DNA of 64,000 nt from AR5 sp035762565 (GCA_035762565.1 DASTOJ010000305.1:13190-77189); one strand, 5' to 3'; positions 43,632 through 52,951 are shown, counted from the stretch's first letter. Numbers and translations are program-made. Notes: generated by a model not told the origin, from the sequence alone.

Positions 43632-45236
43632 CTAAATACTCGACGCGTCGATGAGGTCGGCGAGGTTGTTGACGTTGACCCAGCCGCCGCGCGTGTAGAC
43701 CAGCGTCACCGGCCGGTCCCGGGCCAGCACGCGCGTGAGCAGGTCCGAGAGCCGCGCGCGGGGCAGCGTGCCGTCGGCGCGCGCCTCGGCGATCGCCTCG
43801 CGCAGCCACGCGGCGCCCCCGCGGCCCGCGTGCAGCAGGCCCAGCCAGGCGCCGTGGCTCGAGGCGGGCTCGACGCCCTCGCCGACCGCCGCCAGGCGCA
43901 CGGGCTCGAAGCTGAACCGCCCCGCGTCGGGACGGCTGCCCTGCACCCGGTCCGGCGCGCCCTGTCCGGCCAGCGCGCTGTCGACCGACAGCGTGATCCC
44001 CTCGCCCGCCTCCTCGAGCAACGCCTGGACGATGTGGCGCTTGACGACGATGTCACCGAACGCGATCAGTGTGCCGGGAACCAGCGCCGCCTCGGCCAGC
44101 GCCAGCGAGTAAGCCTCGCCGGTCGTCGCGAACTCGGCGTTGTCCACGAAGCGGGCGGCGGGCACATCCACCGCGTCCGCGCGGTACCCGCGCACGACGG
44201 TGACGGCTCGGCAGCCGAAGTGGCCGAGGTCGTCGAGCAGCCGGGCCAGGATCGGCCGGCCCTGCACCTTGAGCATGGCCTTGGGCACCGCGGCGGTGAG
44301 CCCGCCGAAGTCGTCGCCAGCCCCGGCCGCCAGCACGATGGCCGAGAGCGCGTCCCCCCGGGTCGCCGGCAGATAGCGCCGCTCGGCCTCCTCCAGCTCC
44401 TCGTCGCCCTGCAGCCGGAAGACCTCCGGCAGCGGCGCCACCTGCGGCTCCACGTTCAGGAGCGTTTCTTCCTCCCGGAGTCGCCGGGCCGTGGCCTGCA
44501 TGGCACCGACGGCCGCGCGCAGCAGGTGGTTCGCCCACACGACGGCGCTCACACCACGGGCACGGAACTCGGCGGTGGGCGTGCGCCAGTACTTGGTCGG
44601 CACGAGCACCACCGGCGCGCGGTTCGCCCATTCGTCCAGGAACGCGAAGATCTCGGCCGCGCTCGACTGGCGGCTGTGGATGAGGATCGCGTCGGCGCCG
44701 GCCAGCTGATAGGCCTCGGCGCGGCGGATGGCCTCGGCCAGGCCCCACCCGGCGATCAGCGCCTCCACGCGCGCGACCAGCACGAAGTCGGGGTCGGTCT
44801 GGCTGTCCTTGCCCGCCTTGATCTTGCCGCAGAACTCCCCGACGTCGGCCAGCGGCTGCTGCTCGGAGCGCAGGAACGAGTTGGTCTTGGGAAACAGCTT
44901 GTCCTCGATCGTGACGCCCGCGGCGCCGACCTGCTCCAGCTTGCGGACCAGCCGCCGCATGTTGTTGAAGTTGCCGTACCCGGTGTCGCCGTCGATCAGG
45001 ATCGGCGTCGCGCCGGCGGCGTCGGCCATGAACCCGACGTGGTCGACCACCTGCGACCACGACAGCTCGTTGTTGTCCCGGACGCCGAACGAGGCCGATA
45101 TCGTGAGGCCGCTCGCCCACACGCCCTCGAAGCCCGCCTCCGCCGCGATGCGGGCGGACACGCCGTCGTGGGCCTCCATGAGGAAGGCGGTCCCAGGGCG
45201 GGTCACCAGTCCACGCAGCACGCTCGTGCGTCGCAC
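43632..45236 (-). CDS. pepM: Phosphoenolpyruvate mutase fused to nucleotidyltransferase (PntC-like)
   Basis: 534-aa fusion. Residues 1-265 are PEP mutase: DGDTGYGNFNN (82-92) and the diagnostic catalytic loop EDKLFPKTNS (111-120), which makes the C-P bond of phosphonopyruvate. Residues about 298-534 are a nucleotidyltransferase domain (SAIVLAAGAGDDFGGLTAAVPKAMLKV, PK at 318-319), as in PepM-PntC fusions that activate 2-aminoethylphosphonate with CTP. The usual GxGxR Arg is replaced (GAGDDF). The GTG start at 45236 has GGAGGC upstream and follows the ppd stop, so it is the second gene of the operon. Together with ppd it indicates phosphonate biosynthesis for a lipid or glycan. Confidence 0.9.
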   Translation of the reverse strand: MRRTSVLRGLVTRPGTAFLMEAHDGVSARIAAEAGFEGVWASGLTISASFGVRDNNELSWSQVVDHVGFMADAAGATPILIDGDTGYGNFNNMRRLVRKLEQVGAAGVTIEDKLFPKTNSFLRSEQQPLADVGEFCGKIKAGKDSQTDPDFVLVARVEALIAGWGLAEAIRRAEAYQLAGADAILIHSRQSSAAEIFAFLDEWANRAPVVLVPTKYWRTPTAEFRARGVSAVVWANHLLRAAVGAMQATARRLREEETLLNVEPQVAPLPEVFRLQGDEELEEAERRYLPATRGDALSAIVLAAGAGDDFGGLTAAVPKAMLKVQGRPILARLLDDLGHFGCRAVTVVRGYRADAVDVPAARFVDNAEFATTGEAYSLALAEAALVPGTLIAFGDIVVKRHIVQALLEEAGEGITLSVDSALAGQGAPDRVQGSRPDAGRFSFEPVRLAAVGEGVEPASSHGAWLGLLHAGRGGAAWLREAIAEARADGTLPRARLSDLLTRVLARDRPVTLVYTRGGWVNVNNLADLIDASSI

Positions 45237-45237
45237 G

Positions 45238-46386
45238 TCAGCCTCCCAAAACGGCCGCCCGGAAACGGTCCCGGAGCGCCGCCGGTGCGTAGGGAAGACG
45301 CGGCACATCCGCCTCCTCGGCCGTGACCTTGACGAGCACGAAATGCGGGCCGTCGCTGGCCAGCGCGCCGCCGAGAGCGGCGTCCAGCGTCCACGGCTCG
45401 CTCACCGCCGTGGCGCTGGCGAACCCGGCGGCCGCCGCCAGACGGTCGAGCCGGACACCGCGCGAGAGCGAGGCCTGGTTGCCCGTCGAGCCGTAGACCT
45501 CGTTGTCGAACACGAGGTGCAGGAGGTTGGCGGGGCGCTGGGCGGCGATCATGGCCAGGATCCCCAGGTTCATCAGGAGATTGCCGTCCCCGTCGAAGAC
45601 GACGACGCGACGGGTCGGCTGGGCCAGCGCCAAACCGAGCGCGATCGCCGGCGCCAGCCCCATGGAGCCGATCATGTAGAAGCTCTGCGGCCGGTCGGCC
45701 AGCGAGAAACTCTCACGGCAGATGTAGCCGTTGGCGTGCGTGATCGGCGCGTCCCCGGCCGCCTTGAGGGCGATCCCCAGCGCGGTGAGCCGCGACATCG
45801 TCGGGGGGGCGAGCGCTCCCGCCGCCACCGGAGGCGGAGCGATCGGCGCGGCCGGCGTCGCGCGCGCCGCCGGCGCGGCCGGCCCGACACCACCGGTCTC
45901 GACGACCCGGGGCGGGACGAGCAGCGCCACCGGCGCCAGGCGCGCCTCCATCGCGGCGGCGGCCCAGGCCAGGTCGGCGTCGATCGAGTCGGCGGCCAGC
46001 ACGCGGTGCGGGACGCCGAGCAGCTCGAGCAGCCGCGGGGTGATCTCGCCCGTCAGGATGTGCTCGGGCGCATCCTTGCCGCCGAAGCCCCGCCACGTCA
46101 CCACCAGCAGCGCCGGCAGGCCGTACATGAGCGAGAGCGAGGCCAGGGCGTTGAGGCTGGTGCCGAGCCCGGAGTTCTGCATCAGCACCGCCGGCCGCCG
46201 GCCGCCGAACCAGGCGCCCGCCGCGACCCCGACCGCGGCGTCCTCGCGCACGGCTGCCACGTAGGGCGCGCGGGAGCCCCCCTCGAGCACGGCGATGAGA
46301 TCCTCGATCAACGAGCAGGGCACGCCGGTGAAGAAGTCGAAGCCGTGGCGCTCGAGACCGGCGGCGAACTCGCGGCCGGAGATCAC
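45238..46386 (-). CDS. ppd: Phosphonopyruvate decarboxylase (TPP enzyme)
   Basis: 382-aa thiamine-diphosphate enzyme. The N-terminal Pyr domain has FFTGVPCSLIEDLIAVL and VREDAAVGVAAGAW (activating Glu near 48); the C-terminal PP domain has GDGNLLMNLG (266-275). An Ala/Pro-rich linker lies at 165-195. It converts phosphonopyruvate to phosphonoacetaldehyde, the step that drives the PEP mutase reaction forward. It is directly upstream of the PEP mutase gene. The next enzyme (aminotransferase or reductase) is not seen here. Confidence 0.92.
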   Translation of the reverse strand: MISGREFAAGLERHGFDFFTGVPCSLIEDLIAVLEGGSRAPYVAAVREDAAVGVAAGAWFGGRRPAVLMQNSGLGTSLNALASLSLMYGLPALLVVTWRGFGGKDAPEHILTGEITPRLLELLGVPHRVLAADSIDADLAWAAAAMEARLAPVALLVPPRVVETGGVGPAAPAARATPAAPIAPPPVAAGALAPPTMSRLTALGIALKAAGDAPITHANGYICRESFSLADRPQSFYMIGSMGLAPAIALGLALAQPTRRVVVFDGDGNLLMNLGILAMIAAQRPANLLHLVFDNEVYGSTGNQASLSRGVRLDRLAAAAGFASATAVSEPWTLDAALGGALASDGPHFVLVKVTAEEADVPRLPYAPAALRDRFRAAVLGG

Positions 46387-46396
46387 TGCGGCCCGC

Positions 46397-47092
46397 TCAG
46401 GGCGCGACGATCCGGCCGCCGCCCATCGTCCGCAAGAAATCGCCGAGGGAGGCGAAGCGCATGAACGGGTTCTGCCGCTTCTCGGCGCCGATGGTGGACG
46501 ACGGGCCGCCGTAGTTGTGGCCCGGAAACAGCAGCGTGTCGTCGGGCAACGCTCCCAGCCGCTGGGTGAGCGAGTAGTACATCTCGCTCGGGTCGCTGCC
46601 CGGCAGGTCCGTGCGGCCGCAGGAGCCGATGAACAGCGTGTCGCCGGAGATGAGCCGGCCGTCGACGAGGAAGCACTGCGAGCCCGGCGTGTGACCGGGT
46701 GTGTGCAGGAATGTCAGCTTCAGGCCTCCGACGTCGAGCGTGTCGTGGTTGTCCACCTTCACCAGATCCGAGCCGAGGCCCGGCAGGAACTCCCGCTCGG
46801 CCTTGTGCACGTACACCTTGGCGGGCACGCGGGCCAGCAGCTCCTCCACGCCCGCGATCCGGCCCGGCATACCCCACGAGGCGAGGCTGCCGCCGACGTG
46901 GTCCTGATGGGTGTGGGTGACGAGCGCCCCGGCGATCGTCATGTCGTCGGCGGCGGCGGTGTCGACGATGGCGTCGATCTCCCAGGCTGGGTCGACGACG
47001 ACGCACCGGCGCGCCACCGGATCGCCCACCAGGTAGACGAAGTTCTGCATCGGTCCCAGCTCGAGCTGCTTGAGGTAGATACCGCCGGCCAT
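46397..47092 (-). CDS. Glyoxalase II-type metallo-beta-lactamase-fold hydrolase
   Basis: 231-aa MBL hydrolase. LVTHTHQDHVGG (near residue 60) gives the HxHxDH metal site, THTPGHTPGSQ the next His, and GDTLFIGSCGRTDLPG plus FPGHNYG complete the persulfide-dioxygenase/glyoxalase II pattern; the GRTD motif favours an ETHE1-like sulfur dioxygenase or related thioesterase. ATG 47092 has GGAGCCC upstream. It is 10 bp upstream of ppd on the same strand, so it is probably in the phosphonate operon, which is not its usual context. Confidence 0.85.
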   Translation of the reverse strand: MAGGIYLKQLELGPMQNFVYLVGDPVARRCVVVDPAWEIDAIVDTAAADDMTIAGALVTHTHQDHVGGSLASWGMPGRIAGVEELLARVPAKVYVHKAEREFLPGLGSDLVKVDNHDTLDVGGLKLTFLHTPGHTPGSQCFLVDGRLISGDTLFIGSCGRTDLPGSDPSEMYYSLTQRLGALPDDTLLFPGHNYGGPSSTIGAEKRQNPFMRFASLGDFLRTMGGGRIVAP

Positions 47093-47163
47093 CGGGCTCC
47101 GCCCTCCGAGGGTCTCCATCCTACCGCACCCGGCCACGCGGGGGCCCTTCGGGCCCCACGCGG

Positions 47164-47397
47164 TCATTCCAGCGCCAGGAAGGCGTAGCCGACGGCGCGG
47201 ATCTCTTCGTCGACGGCGGGACGGGCGCGGCGGTCGCCCCGGCGGCGCTCGGGGTTGCTGTCGGTCGCGGCGCTGCGGCGCTCGCCCGTTCGGCGGTCCC
47301 AGATGACCTCGACGCTCTCGGCGTCGGCGAACGTCTGGCTGAGGTACCGGTACAGGTCCGGCCGCTCCCGGCTCACGATGAAGAGTTCCCGCCCCAT
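47164..47397 (-). CDS. Small Arg-rich hypothetical protein
   Basis: 77-aa protein, family not recognised. The N-terminal half looks folded (MGRELFIVSRERPDLYRYLSQ), and the middle is strongly basic with charge repeats RRTGERR, ERRRGDRR, then a hydrophobic end VGYAFLALE. It lies between the MBL gene and the DUF4340 gene, and a TAACAT hexamer is 9 nt before the ATG. Third positions are GC-rich as in genuine genes. Confidence 0.6.
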   Translation of the reverse strand: MGRELFIVSRERPDLYRYLSQTFADAESVEVIWDRRTGERRSAATDSNPERRRGDRRARPAVDEEIRAVGYAFLALE

Positions 47398-47412
47398 GGG
47401 CGGGAGATGTTA

Positions 47413-49176
47413 TCAGCTTTTGAAGTCGTCGGGGACTTTAGGTGCAGGGCCGAGCGCCCGGTCCTCCACGCTGTAGACGGTCGGCTGGGTCTTGGTCCGG
47501 ATATAGGCGAGGTCGCCCTCCCGCTTGCCCACCTGCACGGTGGCGATTTCTCCGCCGTCACCGCGGAACAGTCCGATCTCCAGCGTGGGCGCGTCCAGCC
47601 CCCAGCGCGCGGGCTCCACCCCCTGCGGCGCGACGATGTCCTTCCAGCGCAACGCGCGCAACGTGTAGAGCAGGTCGTCGACCTTCTGGCCGCTGGCGCC
47701 GCCCTTCGTCGGCTCGAGCATGCGCCACTCGGTGTCGCCCTTGCGCTCGAGCACCGCGGTCTGGCCCCCGGCCTGCACGCGGACGCGCTTGACGTCCCTG
47801 GGCTCGAGCGCGGCCAGCAGCCGCCGGTCGCGCAGGTCGTTGAGCGAGCGGCCGATGTCGGTGAGCGCCTTGCCCTCCACCAGGGTGACGGGACCCTTGT
47901 CGGCCACCGCCGCATAGGCGCTGGGAGCCCCGCCCCGCATCTCGCGTGAGGCGGCCAGCAGCACGGTCGTCCGGGCGCCGCCCTGATCGATCAGCGCCAG
48001 GCGCACCTCGGGCTTGGGGAGGTACCGGGGGATCCCGGCCGCGTCGTCGCTGAGGAACCCCTGCGCGCGAAGCCCTTGCAGCCGGGTGAGCACCGCGCCC
48101 ACCTCGACCTGGTCGGCCGGCAGCAGCTCGGGCGCGACGATCTTCCACTCGTCCTTCTCGCGGGCCAGCACGACCAGGCCCCTGGGGCTTTCGACCTCGA
48201 GGCGGGCGAGCTTGTCGCGCTCGACCTCCACCAGGACCTTGTTGCGCAGCACGCCCACGTTCTTGGGGACCTGCTTCCAGACCTCCTCGGGCAGGATCAG
48301 CACGCTCGTCTCGTCCGGCCGCATCGCGTAGACGCCCTTCTTGTCGGCGTCGACGCGGCCGAGCAGCAGCGTGCGGCTCACCCGGTCCTTGTCGCGGCCG
48401 GTGTGGATCGTGAGGCGGACGGGCCGCTCGAGGCCGTAGGCCTGGCGCGAGGGTGGGACCTCGGCCACGAAGTCGCTCACCTTCTGCGCGGCGAGCTTGT
48501 CGAGGAACTCGCGAACGGTCTCGTTGTCGGCCCGCATGGCGACGGGTCGGGTGATCTGCCAGGCGCCCGCACCGCCCTGCACGGCGAGCGTCGTCTCCGG
48601 CAGGACGACCTCGAAGCCGGTGACGGCCTTGGCGTCGAAGTCCAGGATCGTGCGGTCGCGGAAGTCGGCGACGGCCCGGCTGGCGTCGCGGAGCACGCTC
48701 TCACCCAGGACGAACACGGCCGGCTTGTCCCGCTCGCGGGCGTAGACCCACACGCCGGTCGGGTTCCGGCCGCCCAGCTGAAGGCCGAGCGTCTTGCCGT
48801 CGGTGAGCGTGAGGGTCACCTCGGCGGCCGGCTTGTCGAGGCCGAAGTCGGCCGGGGAGGCAGGATTGGGATCGATCTCCCGATCGATCCGGGCGGTGAG
48901 GATCGTGGCGAGCACCTCGTCCACCGCGGTGCGGCTGCCGCGGGCCTTGACGGGCGCCAGCACGTGCCATGCCTCGCCCTCGCGCTGCAGGCGCACCGTC
49001 TCGCCCCCGCGCTTGAGCTCGATGCCGGTCACGTCCTTGGTGTCGGCGCCGAAGACGCGGCCCTTGCGGGCGGCGGCCTCCTCCCGGGAGGGCCCCCAGC
49101 GCACCTCGTAGACGTAATAGAAGCCGCCCACGAGAACGAGCAGGAGGGCGAGGACCGCGGTCGTCTGCCAGCGCAT
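47413..49176 (-). CDS. DUF4340 exported/membrane-anchored protein
   Basis: 587-aa protein with one N-terminal membrane anchor (about 6-24) and then a beta-rich extracytoplasmic region built of repeats: VTGIELKRGGETVRLQREGEAW, ITRPVAMRADNETVREFLDKLA, VRVQAGGQTAVLERKG. This is the DUF4340 family, which habitually follows GldF/GldG-type ABC genes. It sits downstream of exactly those genes, so it is the last gene of an ABC export/gliding-like unit. Function unknown. Confidence 0.88.
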   Translation of the reverse strand: MRWQTTAVLALLLVLVGGFYYVYEVRWGPSREEAAARKGRVFGADTKDVTGIELKRGGETVRLQREGEAWHVLAPVKARGSRTAVDEVLATILTARIDREIDPNPASPADFGLDKPAAEVTLTLTDGKTLGLQLGGRNPTGVWVYARERDKPAVFVLGESVLRDASRAVADFRDRTILDFDAKAVTGFEVVLPETTLAVQGGAGAWQITRPVAMRADNETVREFLDKLAAQKVSDFVAEVPPSRQAYGLERPVRLTIHTGRDKDRVSRTLLLGRVDADKKGVYAMRPDETSVLILPEEVWKQVPKNVGVLRNKVLVEVERDKLARLEVESPRGLVVLAREKDEWKIVAPELLPADQVEVGAVLTRLQGLRAQGFLSDDAAGIPRYLPKPEVRLALIDQGGARTTVLLAASREMRGGAPSAYAAVADKGPVTLVEGKALTDIGRSLNDLRDRRLLAALEPRDVKRVRVQAGGQTAVLERKGDTEWRMLEPTKGGASGQKVDDLLYTLRALRWKDIVAPQGVEPARWGLDAPTLEIGLFRGDGGEIATVQVGKREGDLAYIRTKTQPTVYSVEDRALGPAPKVPDDFKS

Positions 49177-49188
49177 CGTGCCCGCCGG

Positions 49189-50754
49189 CTACTTCGCGGC
49201 GCGGCGGCGCCCGACGGCGACGATCCCGCCCGCGAGCGCCAGCCCGGGCAGGATGACCACGGGCAGCCAGAACACCAGCTGGGCCTGCTGCGAGGTGAGA
49301 AAGACCGGGGTCTGCCGGGTGTCCCGTGGCCGGATGGAGATCTGGTCCTCCTCCTCGGCCAGCCAGGACACCGTGTTGAGGAAGAAGTCGCGGTTGCCCT
49401 GCACGTTGAGGAACTGGTTGGCGGCCAGGTTCGAGGTTCCATAGAGGACGAGGCGCGCCTTGTCCTTGGTGGCGACGGCGGCGAGCGTCAGCGGCCCCTT
49501 CGGATCTTGGGGGTCGGGCTTGGCCTGCCCCTGCTCGAGCGCTTGGCGGTCCGTCTCGCCCCAGGAGTCGGGGGTCGTGCGCGCCAGCGGCTGGACCGTC
49601 ACTCCCGCCGGGGGCGTCTTGGCCGTGCCGATGCTGCGCGTGAGCGGGAACAGCGTCGTGATGCCCGCCATGTCGCGCGTGATCGGGTGCGGCTCGTACT
49701 GCTGCACGATCGGCACCTGGGGGCCGATGCCGAACACCTGGCCGATCGGGTTCAGCTCGATGACGAGGTCGTCGTCGAGCGTGAGGCCCCAGCGGCCCAG
49801 CAGCTTGCGCAGCGCCTCCGGCTGGCTGCGCTCGGGGAACGGCGGATTGAGCATCGCCAGCAGCTTGCCGCCCCGGCCGAGGTAGGCGTCCAGCGCGTCG
49901 ATCTCCGGCCCGAAGAAGTCGGTGCGGGGACCGGGCACGATCAGCACGGCGGCGTCGTCCGGCACCTTGCCCTGGCGGGCCAGCGCCAGCGGCTTGACCT
50001 CGTAGTTCGCCTTCTCGAGGGCGCCCTTGGCCTCGGTGAAGCCGGGCCGGTCGCTGTTGCCGAGCTCGGCCTCGCCGTGCCCCTGGACGACGTAGACGAC
50101 CCGCTTGCCCTCGCGCATCACCTTGACGAGGGCGTTCGTGAGCTTCTCCTCCTGGTCGGCGTCCTGCACCTTCTCGGTGCGCCCCTTGGCCTCCAGCACG
50201 GTGGTGCCGTACGCCTCCACGCCGAGGGCCCGGGCCAGCGCGGGGTCGCGGTCGGGATCAACCGATTTCCAGGCGAACTTGTCGCCGGCGTAGCGCGCGT
50301 ACTGCTTGAAGAGATCCTCGGCCACCCGCTTCCCCGGCTGGTCGCTGCGGTAGAAGGCCACGGCGTTGACCTTCGTGGTGAGGCCCTTGAGCATCTGAAT
50401 CGTCTGCGGTGACAGGCTGTGACGCCGGTTTTCGGTGAGGTCGAGACGCGCGTTGTGCCGGTAGGACAGCGCCTCCACGACCCCGATGACGCCGATCACG
50501 AGCAGGACCGCCACCAGGCTGTTGAGGCCGTAGCGCACGCTGCGCGCGCCGAGGGTCGCCCGCGGATCGCGCCACTGCGGCAGGAACGACAGCAGAACGA
50601 GGGCCACGCCGGCGATGACGAGCGGCCACCAGAACCGGTTCCACTGGGCGCCGATCACCGCCCAGTTGAAGCGGGCGCCCAGCCCCTGCACGACCGCCGC
50701 CGCCAAAAGAAGCAGCCCGAGCCAGAACGCGCCCTCGGCCAGCCGGCGGGGCAT
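49189..50754 (-). CDS. GldG-like ABC-associated membrane protein
   Basis: 521-aa protein. Two or three N-terminal helices (about 6-28, 35-55, 70-95), a large extracytoplasmic region with the ABC_transp_aux/GldG signatures (RHSLSPQTIQMLKGL, NAVAFYRSDQPGKRVAEDLFKQYAR, LDAYLGRGGKLLAMLNPP), and a C-terminal helix (about 490-512). It is the usual partner of a GldF-like permease and an ABC ATPase. Its ATG overlaps the permease stop. The substrate is unknown. Confidence 0.88.
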   Translation of the reverse strand: MPRRLAEGAFWLGLLLLAAAVVQGLGARFNWAVIGAQWNRFWWPLVIAGVALVLLSFLPQWRDPRATLGARSVRYGLNSLVAVLLVIGVIGVVEALSYRHNARLDLTENRRHSLSPQTIQMLKGLTTKVNAVAFYRSDQPGKRVAEDLFKQYARYAGDKFAWKSVDPDRDPALARALGVEAYGTTVLEAKGRTEKVQDADQEEKLTNALVKVMREGKRVVYVVQGHGEAELGNSDRPGFTEAKGALEKANYEVKPLALARQGKVPDDAAVLIVPGPRTDFFGPEIDALDAYLGRGGKLLAMLNPPFPERSQPEALRKLLGRWGLTLDDDLVIELNPIGQVFGIGPQVPIVQQYEPHPITRDMAGITTLFPLTRSIGTAKTPPAGVTVQPLARTTPDSWGETDRQALEQGQAKPDPQDPKGPLTLAAVATKDKARLVLYGTSNLAANQFLNVQGNRDFFLNTVSWLAEEEDQISIRPRDTRQTPVFLTSQQAQLVFWLPVVILPGLALAGGIVAVGRRRAAK

Positions 50755-51521
50755 CAGCCGCTCCACCGGCGCGCTTCCAGCGAGCGCAGGGCCAGGAACA
50801 GCGCCAGGACCGTGAAGTTCACGTAGTAGATGATGTCCTTGGTGTCGAGCACGCCCTTGGCGAAGGTGTCGTTGTGGTCGAGGATCGACAGGTGGGTGAG
50901 CACCGCGCCGAGCGGGCCGCCCGCGAACTCGGCCGTCCAGCCGATGATCCAGAACATCAGCAGGACGCCGAACGTGACGATCGCCGCCACCACCTGGTTC
51001 TCGGTGAGCGATGAGGCGAACAGGCCCACCGCCAGGAACATGGCGCCCATCAGGAGCAGGCCGAGGTACCCGGTGAGCAGCGGCCCCCATTCCACCCGGG
51101 CGAAGCTGACGAGCATGGCCGGGTACGCGAGCGTGCCGGCCACCATCACGCCGTACATCGTCAGGGCCGCCAGGTACTTGCCGGCGAGGACGGCGCCGTC
51201 CCGCACCGGGTAGGTGAGCAGCAGCTCGATGGTGCCCGAGCGCCGCTCCTCGGCGAACAGTCGCATCGTCACCAGCGGCATCAGCAGGAGCAGGATGACG
51301 CTGACGTTGGCGAAGAGCGGCCGCAGGACGGCGTCGGTCACGTTGAGGTCGCGCCCCATCTGGGGGTTCATCGCCGCCTGCATCGAGGCCCGGGTGAAGA
51401 ACGAGAAGATCGAGAAGAAGAAGTAGCCGGCGATGAGCAGGAAGATGGTGAGGATGACGTAGGCCACCGGCGAGGTGAAGTACAGCCGGAGCTCCTTCTT
51501 GTAGATCGGCCAGATTCTCAC
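50754..51521 (-). CDS. ABC-2-type permease (GldF-like)
   Basis: 255-aa membrane protein with six helices and the ABC-2 motif MRLFAEERRSGTIELLLTYPVRDGAVLAGKYLAAL. IYKKELRLYFTSPVAYVILTIFLL at the start is typical of the GldF/NosY branch. The GTG start at 51521 overlaps the ATPase stop (GTGA), so the two are translationally coupled. Confidence 0.9.
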   Translation of the reverse strand: MRIWPIYKKELRLYFTSPVAYVILTIFLLIAGYFFFSIFSFFTRASMQAAMNPQMGRDLNVTDAVLRPLFANVSVILLLLMPLVTMRLFAEERRSGTIELLLTYPVRDGAVLAGKYLAALTMYGVMVAGTLAYPAMLVSFARVEWGPLLTGYLGLLLMGAMFLAVGLFASSLTENQVVAAIVTFGVLLMFWIIGWTAEFAGGPLGAVLTHLSILDHNDTFAKGVLDTKDIIYYVNFTVLALFLALRSLEARRWSG

Positions 51522-52513
51522 CGCGCCGCCTCCTCCACGCCCGCCTCCCGGGCGCTCGCCGCCGGCGCCGCCCCCTCGCTCTCCTCGCCCGCCACGATCC
51601 GGATGAAAACTTCCTCCAGTGTCATGCCCACCTGGCGCAGCTCGAGCAGGCGCCACTTCTGCTGGGCGGCCAGCTGGAAGATCTCCCCCCGCACGTCACG
51701 GCCGCGCGCCGATTCCACCACGAAGCGGCCGGCCCCGTCGGTCAGCGTCAGCCCCTCCACCCGCACCACGCCCGGGATGCCCTGCATGCTCTCGCGCACC
51801 ACGGCCGGCGGCGCCACGATCTCGACCTCGACCCGCGCGGTCGGGAAGAACTGCTCGACCAGCCGGTCGATCGGCCCCTGGGCCACGATGCCCCCGCGGT
51901 TGATGATCACCACGCCGCTGCACAGCATCGACACCTCGGGCAGGATGTGCGTGGACAGGATCACCGTGTGCTCGCCGCCCAACGACTTGATCAGGCTCCT
52001 GATCTCGGCGATCTGCCGGGGGTCGAGCCCGATCGTCGGCTCGTCGAGGATCAGCACGTGGGGATCGCTGACGATGGCCTGGGCCAGCCCCACCCGCTGC
52101 CGGTACCCCTTGGAGAGGTTGCGGATGAGCCGGTTCTGCACGTCGGCGATGAGGCAGCGGTCCATCACCTCGGCCACGCGCTTCTTGCGGGCCGAGCGCG
52201 GCACGCCCTTGACCTCGGCGACGAAGTCCAGATACGGCGCCACTCGCATGTCGCCGTAGAGGGGTACGCTCTCGGGCAGGTAACCGATCCGCCGGCGGAC
52301 TTCCATCGACTCGCGGAAGACGTCGAAGCCGGCCACCCGCGCCGTGCCGCCCGAGGCCGGCATGAAGCAGGCGAGGATGCGCATGGTCGTCGACTTGCCG
52401 GCGCCGTTGGGGCCGAGGAAGCCCACGATCTCGCCGGGCGCGACGTTGAACGTGACGTCGCGTATGGCGGTGACGGGACCGTAGTTCTTCGTCAGGTTCT
52501 GGACTTCGATCAT
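51518..52513 (-). CDS. ABC transporter ATP-binding protein (GldA-like)
   Basis: 331-aa ATPase with Walker A GPNGAGKST near 35-43, signature LSKGYRQRVGLAQAI, Walker B VLILDEPTIGLDP and H-loop STH. The C-terminal 100 residues form an extra regulatory domain of the ABC-2/GldA class. It drives the permease with the GldG-like and DUF4340 proteins. First gene of the set; the start is preceded by an AT-rich patch. Confidence 0.93.
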   Translation of the reverse strand: MIEVQNLTKNYGPVTAIRDVTFNVAPGEIVGFLGPNGAGKSTTMRILACFMPASGGTARVAGFDVFRESMEVRRRIGYLPESVPLYGDMRVAPYLDFVAEVKGVPRSARKKRVAEVMDRCLIADVQNRLIRNLSKGYRQRVGLAQAIVSDPHVLILDEPTIGLDPRQIAEIRSLIKSLGGEHTVILSTHILPEVSMLCSGVVIINRGGIVAQGPIDRLVEQFFPTARVEVEIVAPPAVVRESMQGIPGVVRVEGLTLTDGAGRFVVESARGRDVRGEIFQLAAQQKWRLLELRQVGMTLEEVFIRIVAGEESEGAAPAASAREAGVEEAAR

Positions 52514-52543
52514 ATCCGGCCGAACCGAGGGCTGATTATACCC

Positions 52544-52951
52544 TCACGGGCCGGCCGTCACCACCGGCATGATCGCGACGAGCCAGGCGGGCACCGCGAT
52601 CATCTTGCTCGTGGCCGGGTCCCAGCACGCGTGCAGCGTGGTGCCGGTCGCGACGGCTTGGCCGGCCTCGTTGACGATCTCGTAGGCGAAGCGGAAGCTG
52701 GCCCGCTTGCGCTCGCTGACCCAGCAGTGCACGTCGAGGAGGTCGTCGAGGCGGGCCGGCCGCACGTACCGCACGGTCGCCTCCACCACCGGCAGGTGAA
52801 CCTTCTGGTCCACCTCCGAGATCGGCACCCCCTGCTGCCGCAGGAACTCCACCCGCCCCACCTCGAAGTAGGTCAGGTAGTTGCCGTAGTAGACGACCTT
52901 CATGCAGTCGGTTTCCTGGTACCGCACGCGGATCTTCGCCGACGCGATCAC
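52544..52951 (-). CDS. Acyl-CoA thioesterase, YbgC/4-hydroxybenzoyl-CoA type
   Basis: 135-aa hotdog enzyme. RYQETDCMKVVYYGNYLTYFEVGRVEFLR contains the catalytic Asp of the 4HBT/YbgC family. It hydrolyses acyl-CoAs. YbgC normally sits beside tolQ; here it is about 10 kb away, in front of the ABC genes. The start is the GTG at 52951, three bases after the AAA gene's stop. Confidence 0.88.
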   Translation of the reverse strand: MIASAKIRVRYQETDCMKVVYYGNYLTYFEVGRVEFLRQQGVPISEVDQKVHLPVVEATVRYVRPARLDDLLDVHCWVSERKRASFRFAYEIVNEAGQAVATGTTLHACWDPATSKMIAVPAWLVAIMPVVTAGP

